Positions 60,051 through 64,000 of a stretch of DNA of 64,000 nucleotides are shown here, in pieces. Position numbers and translations under genes: made by a program. The notes under the pieces are model-generated. The model saw only the letters and a program-made list of their open reading frames with translations, had not been told where the DNA came from and did no database searches. Each line of letters starts with the position of its first letter. Position 1 is the first letter of the stretch. This DNA is from Rubrobacter_D sp963840835 (lineage in GTDB: Bacteria > Actinomycetota > Rubrobacteria > Rubrobacterales > Rubrobacteraceae). The DNA lies in NCBI GenBank assembly GCA_963840835.1, contig CAWJAM010000002.1, forward strand, positions 248,001-312,000, given 5' to 3'.

Positions 60051-60536
60051 ATGAGCATCTTCCCCACCAAGATCGTGCTAGCCACCGACGGTTCTAGGGA
60101 AGCACAGCTGGCCGCTAGCACCGCCACCGACCTTGCCAACTCCACGAACTCGGAGCTGCACCTCCTCTGCGTAGCGCCCGGGAATCTCGATCCCGTTTAC
60201 CACATACACGAAGGCAGCCTGCGCTACGAAACCTACCAACAAGCGCTCGAAGCGATAAAGGCAGAAGCCCAGGAGGTGCTCGACGAGCAGGTGCGAAAGG
60301 TCCGAGAGGCGGGAGGCAGCGTCAAAGAAGCCCACCTCAGGCTCAGGATCGGAGAACGCCGCGATCAGGCCATCATCCACTTGGCCGAGGAGCTGGGCGC
60401 CGGGCTCATAGTGATGGGGAGCCGGGGCTTGGGCGGTGTGAGACGGGCACTGATTGGCAGCGTCTCCGACTCGGTTGTGCGCCACGCCCACTGCCCCGTT
60501 TTGATCGTGCGTCCGGAGAAGCAACGGGCAGGGTAA
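60051..60536 (+). CDS. Universal stress protein (UspA family, ATP-binding)
   Basis: The 161-residue protein has KIVLATDGSREAQLA at the start and the nucleotide loop GSRGLGGVRRALIGSVSDSVVRHAHCPVLIV (Gx2Gx9GS) at the end, so it belongs to the ATP-binding group. ATG 60051 follows AAAGGAG. It is a single gene; a role in stress tolerance is expected from the family. Confidence 0.95.
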   Translation: MSIFPTKIVLATDGSREAQLAASTATDLANSTNSELHLLCVAPGNLDPVYHIHEGSLRYETYQQALEAIKAEAQEVLDEQVRKVREAGGSVKEAHLRLRIGERRDQAIIHLAEELGAGLIVMGSRGLGGVRRALIGSVSDSVVRHAHCPVLIVRPEKQRAG

Positions 60537-60942
60537 GGTCCAGTTCCCCACCTTCGGGACTCTAGCCCTTCTCCTCTATTCACCGGAGTGCGTGGAAAGG
60601 TAAATTCTCCGAACTTCGCCGGTACGGAGTTCTTGGAGGTTCGGCATAGCCCCGGCCCAACACCTAGGAGCGTACCGGACTCAGAACCGTCGCGCGATCG
60701 ACGACCGCCCCGAAAGGCGGCCGTGCCGTTTGCAAGAGCCCCGTCGCCTTGCTCTCGCGGGCAAGCGTTCCCGTGCGGGAGCAAACATCCGCCGGCGCGC
60801 TGTTCCTCACTTTGCCGGTCCCTGAGGTACCGGTGCGGAGGAATGAGGTGACGTTGCGTTTGAGATACATGACGCTGCCATGTATAGTGTTGCTATGTAC
60901 ACTCGGATTCGAGTTCGTTAGCGCCGCGCGGCGCGTGAAATC
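60537..60942. other. Intergenic region with dispersed motif and PadR promoter
   Basis: The motif TATTCACCGGAGTGCGTGG begins at 60574, followed by AAATTCTCCGAACTTCG. Its inner half can pair with CGGAGTTC to form a hairpin that may terminate the Usp transcript. Between 60650 and 60850 I see nothing recognisable; the PadR operator/promoter occupies the end. Confidence 0.4.
60864..60884. promoter_or_regulatory. PadR-type operator
   Basis: ATACATG (60864-60870), 7 nt, CATGTAT (60878-60884). The ATGTAT half-sites are like those of PadR family operators. The right half overlaps TATAGT, a plausible -10 box, so autorepression is likely. Confidence 0.6.
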
Positions 60943-61329
60943 ATGGACATCAACAAGGACCTGATGGCCGCTTCCTCCACCCCGATCGTCCTGGCGATCC
61001 TGGCCGAAGAGGACAGCTACGGCTACGCCATCCTCAAGCGGGTTCGGCAGTTGTCCGGAGGGCACATGGAGTGGACGGATGGGATGCTCTACCCCGTTCT
61101 GCATCGGCTCGAGCGGCTCGGCCACGTCGAGGCGCGGTGGGAAGTTGCGGAGAGCGGCCGCCGTCGCAAATACTACCGTATTACACCTGGAGGCCGGGCT
61201 CAGCTCGCCGAGGAACGCAGGCAGTGGCAAGCGGTGGACGCTACGTTACGGGGCATCTGGCGGGCGCTCTACCTTCCCGTCCCGGCCAGCCACTCGGCGT
61301 CAGCCGCGCCACTTCAACAGGGAGCCTGA
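60943..61329 (+). CDS. PadR family transcriptional regulator
   Basis: The 128-residue protein has the winged-helix of PadR: TPIVLAILAEEDSYGYAILKRVRQLSGGHMEWTDGMLYPVLHRLERLGHVEARW, then RRRKYYRITPGGRAQLAEERRQW and a short C-terminal helix. It presumably represses its own operon. The stop is 3 bp before the HAAS-domain gene, as commonly found for PadR/HAAS pairs. Confidence 0.95.
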   Translation: MDINKDLMAASSTPIVLAILAEEDSYGYAILKRVRQLSGGHMEWTDGMLYPVLHRLERLGHVEARWEVAESGRRRKYYRITPGGRAQLAEERRQWQAVDATLRGIWRALYLPVPASHSASAAPLQQGA

Positions 61330-61332
61330 GCG

Positions 61333-62709
61333 ATGTCGCGTGACCCGAAGTCGGCATCACTCGAGGAGCAGATCGACCGATGGCGGAGCTACCTCCGCCG
61401 CCGGCAGGCGATCCATTCCGTCGACGTAGCGGAGCTGGAAGACCATCTGCGCGAGCAGGTAGCGGTCCTGGTCGACGCGGGGCTCGCCACCGATGAGGCG
61501 TTCCTAGTGGCGGTTAAGCGCATGGGCAACCTCGACGCCCTCTCACGGGAGTTCGCGCGCGAGCACTCGGAGCGCCTCTGGAAGCAGCTCGTCGTCGTCC
61601 CCTCCGATTCCGGGGAGCCACGAGCGCAGGCCCGAACGGACGCCATCGTCGCCTTCTCTCTCGCGGTGGCGGCGGCCGTGCTCATCAAGGTGCCTGCGCT
61701 CTTCGGGATTCAATGGGACCAGGACCCCGGCTTCTACTTCTACGCCCGCAATCTGAGTCTGTTCGTGCTGCCCCTCCTGACCGGCTATTTCGTCTGGAAA
61801 CGGCGGCTCGACACCAAGACTCTCCTCTGGCTGGCCGTCGCGTTCGTCGCGGCGGGTGTGTTCGCCAACGTCTATCCATTCGCCCCGGGCGGCTACACCG
61901 AGGCGCTTACGGCGCTGCACCTGCCGATCGCGCTCTGGCTGATAGTAGGCATCGCGTACGCGGGCGGCCGGTGGGGCCAGGTTGGGGGTCGCATGGACTT
62001 CATTCGGTTCTCGGGCGAGCTGTTCATCTACTACGTGCTGATCGCCCTCGGCGGCGCCGGCCTCACGGCGTTCATGGTGATGATCTTCCAGTCCATCGGG
62101 ATCGACATCGAGCCCTTCTTCGAGCCGTGGCTGCTGCCGTGCGGAGCGGTCGGGGCCGTCATGGTCGCCTCCTGGCTGGTGGAGGCCAAGCAGAGCGTGA
62201 TCGAGAACATGGCGCCCGTGTTGACGCGCCTCTTCACACCCCTTTTCGCCGCCGTGCTGGTCACGTTTCTGGGGGCCATGCTGTGGACCGGGCGCGGGGT
62301 GGACATCGAGCGCAGCGCGCTCATCGCCTTCGACCTGCTCCTGGTGGTGGTCCTTGGTCTTCTGCTCTACTCCGTCTCCGCCCGGGACCCCAACTCGCCC
62401 CCCGGCGCCTTCGATGTGGTGCAGGTCGTGCTGGTGGTCAGTGCGCTTTTGGCCGACGCGGTAGCGCTGTGGGCCATCGCCGCGCGCATCACCGAGTTCG
62501 GCTTCAGCCCGAACCGCGTGGCCGCCCTGGGCGAGAACGTGATTCTTCTGGTCAATCTGGCGTGGTCCGCCGTGCTCTACATCCGCTTTCTGAGAGGGCG
62601 CGGATCGTTCACGGGCCTCGAACGGTGGCAGACGAATTACTTGCCCGTCTATGCCGTGTGGGCGGCGATCGTCGTGATCGTCTTTCCGCCGGTATTCGGG
62701 TACACCTGA
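61333..62709 (+). CDS. Membrane protein with N-terminal HAAS (permease prefix 1-like) domain
   Basis: The first 90 residues (LEEQIDRWRSYLRRRQ, VDVAELEDHLREQVAVLVDAGLATDEAFLVAVKRMGNLDALSREFAREHSERLWKQL) are a HAAS-type helical domain that usually interacts with PadR-family proteins. About ten membrane helices follow (from residue 105 to the end) without transporter signatures. It is in an operon with padR, so the regulator probably senses a signal through this protein. The function of the membrane part is unknown. Confidence 0.85.
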   Translation: MSRDPKSASLEEQIDRWRSYLRRRQAIHSVDVAELEDHLREQVAVLVDAGLATDEAFLVAVKRMGNLDALSREFAREHSERLWKQLVVVPSDSGEPRAQARTDAIVAFSLAVAAAVLIKVPALFGIQWDQDPGFYFYARNLSLFVLPLLTGYFVWKRRLDTKTLLWLAVAFVAAGVFANVYPFAPGGYTEALTALHLPIALWLIVGIAYAGGRWGQVGGRMDFIRFSGELFIYYVLIALGGAGLTAFMVMIFQSIGIDIEPFFEPWLLPCGAVGAVMVASWLVEAKQSVIENMAPVLTRLFTPLFAAVLVTFLGAMLWTGRGVDIERSALIAFDLLLVVVLGLLLYSVSARDPNSPPGAFDVVQVVLVVSALLADAVALWAIAARITEFGFSPNRVAALGENVILLVNLAWSAVLYIRFLRGRGSFTGLERWQTNYLPVYAVWAAIVVIVFPPVFGYT

Positions 62710-62817
62710 CAGGGCGCCGATATACTCGTTCTCCGCACCGGCCATCGCGGCTGTGGTGCTCGGCGCGACGCAAGTAGTTCATCAGCCCCGGCCACCGTGC
62801 ACCAGCGAGAGGCAGCT

Positions 62818-64000
62818 AGCCCGGATTATTCACGAAGATAGTTGAAGAGAGGGAGCCTTCCCCGCTATTGTCGGGTTGCTCAAGACTCCACTGCAGAAGG
62901 AGTCTCCCTCATGAGCGATTGCGCCACACAACCGATGCGTTTTGAGACGGATACAGCGCTTGCTCTGGAAGCCGCCTTCGACGGCGGTCGCATAACCTAA
63001 GATGGCGGACTCATCTGGCTTTCAAAGACGGACTCCTAGCTGGGTTTGTGCGAAGCTCTCGCCGAGTGTGTGCCAGAGTGGAGAAAGAGGAAGGGCCGCC
63101 ACTCCCTCCTCTCGCTCGTTAGGCAGAGGGTCTTTCAGATAGCTTGCGGCTACGAGGACCAAAACGACTCGGACTCTCTTGGAGAAGATCCCTTGCTCAA
63201 GCTGGTGTGCGGCTCTTTGCCCGAGAGCGGGGCGGATCTGGCAAGCCAGCCGACCATCTCCCGGCTTGAGAACGCCGCCACAAGACGCTCTTGCTACCGG
63301 ATAGCCCAAGTCCTCTTGGAGCTCTACCTCACACAGCGGGCCAAGAACGGCGCAGCTCCGAAGAAGATCCTCCTTGACTTCGATTCCACCGCAGACCCCA
63401 CCCATGGCGATCAGGAAGGCTCCTACTACCATGGCTACTACGAGCAACACATCTACCATCCCCTGCTCGTCTTCGACGGAGAGAGCGGGCACCTGATATC
63501 ACGGCGCTCTGTTGAGGGCGGGCAACACCTCATGCAAGCCATTCGGCCGTGGCCCTCTTGAAGCGCATCTGCGCCCGTTTGCGCCACAGGTGGCCCGCGG
63601 TGGAGGTAGAGCTAAGAGCTGATGCGGGCTTCGCCATTCCCGCCCTCTACGACTACTGTGAAGAGGAGGGCATCGCCTACACCACCGTCGGAGTGATCAC
63701 CAACAACCGGCTCGAAGAGGTTGCGGAGGGCTTGCTAGAGCAGGCAACGCAGCGCCACGAGGAGGAGCAAAGGAAGGTGAAGCTGTTCTGCGAGGATATC
63801 TACCAGGCGGGAAGTTGGGAGTGCGCTCGTAGAGTCGTCTACAAGGTCGAGGCCATGGAGCAAGGGACGAACAGGCGCTTCGTGGTGACTACGAGAGATG
63901 ACAAACCGAAGGTTCTCTACGAATTCTACGCGCGGCGCGGGGAGAGCGAGAACTGGATCAAGGACTTCAAGCTGCACATGAAAGCCGACCGCTTGAGCTG
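62818..64000 (+). mobile_element. IS1380 family insertion sequence, right part outside the window
   Basis: The left end (GCCCGGATTATTCACGAAG at about 62819) resembles IS1380 termini, and the transposase remnant follows 75 bp later. The right end is not within the window. Confidence 0.75.
62911..64000 (+). pseudogene. IS1380 family transposase, broken
   Basis: From ATG 62911 the frame reads FDGGRIT, stop (TAA 62998-63000), DGGLIWL, stop (TAG 63037-63039), then GLCEALAECVPEWRKRKGRHSLLSLVRQRVFQIACGYEDQND, the first DDE Asp in ILLDFDSTADPTHG, and a third break: TGA 63559-63561 in this frame, the gene continuing one frame over as VALLKRICARLRHRWP and LRADAGFAIPALYDYCEEEG. Two nonsense codons and one frameshift make it inactive. 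It runs past the window end. Confidence 0.88.

Noticed and set aside
61543..62745. A 400-codon minus-strand frame
   Set aside because: Shadow of the HAAS membrane protein; composition is that of an antisense frame.

Overview
The window comes from a high-GC Gram-positive actinobacterium, most probably Rubrobacter or a close relative. The basis is gene content rather than a database match: trehalose genes treT, otsA and otsB, a split PntAA/PntAB/PntB transhydrogenase, an Asp23/AmaP envelope-stress operon, archaeal-type ApgM, many GTG/TTG starts, and many promoters whose -10 box lies only 6-8 nt before the start codon (leaderless mRNAs). Intergenic spaces carry several families of long palindromic repeats.

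Layout. 0-14 kb: a zincin-like fragment, pntAA-pntAB-pntB (pntAA apparently frameshifted), a cysteine-rich membrane protein with a cupredoxin-like protein, an MBL hydrolase, apgM, a beta-helix secreted protein, a lipoprotein, an HD-domain protein, ddl, a decayed mscS and a Lon-N-domain protein. 14.4-20.2 kb: a seven-gene minus-strand respiratory operon joining a Rieske/cytochrome b complex to two CydA-like subunits. 21.3-23.9 kb: a GlsB/Asp23/AmaP stress operon behind a sigma-B-like promoter. 24-36 kb: trehalose genes. treT and otsA were once adjacent, 25 bp apart. They are now separated by an 8.1 kb island (26749-34879) bounded by a 17-bp direct repeat lying in the last codons of treT; its integrase has lost its catalytic end.

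36-44.4 kb: anti-sigma-like ATPase, slipin, NlpC/P60 hydrolase, CDP-alcohol transferase and AI-2E-type transporter, a degenerate M23-like protein and an M50 protease. 44.47 kb: a scar made of a tRNA 3' fragment and an integrase tail. Beyond it is an accessory region rich in broken genes (peroxidase, patatin, IS1380). It also holds three promoters with 11-bp-periodic TTCATCG repeats (PHO-box-like), a c-di-AMP (ydaO) riboswitch before a KimA-like potassium importer, a sensor kinase and convergent response regulator, a universal stress protein and a PadR/HAAS pair.

How the genes fit together. Many point to osmotic, desiccation and envelope stress: trehalose by two routes, c-di-AMP control of potassium, a lost MscS, the Asp23/AmaP system, Usp, cell-wall hydrolase and slipin. 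The respiratory operon suggests that quinol electrons pass through a bc module straight to a bd-type oxidase lacking a visible quinol loop. All function calls are by reading protein sequence; no searches were run.
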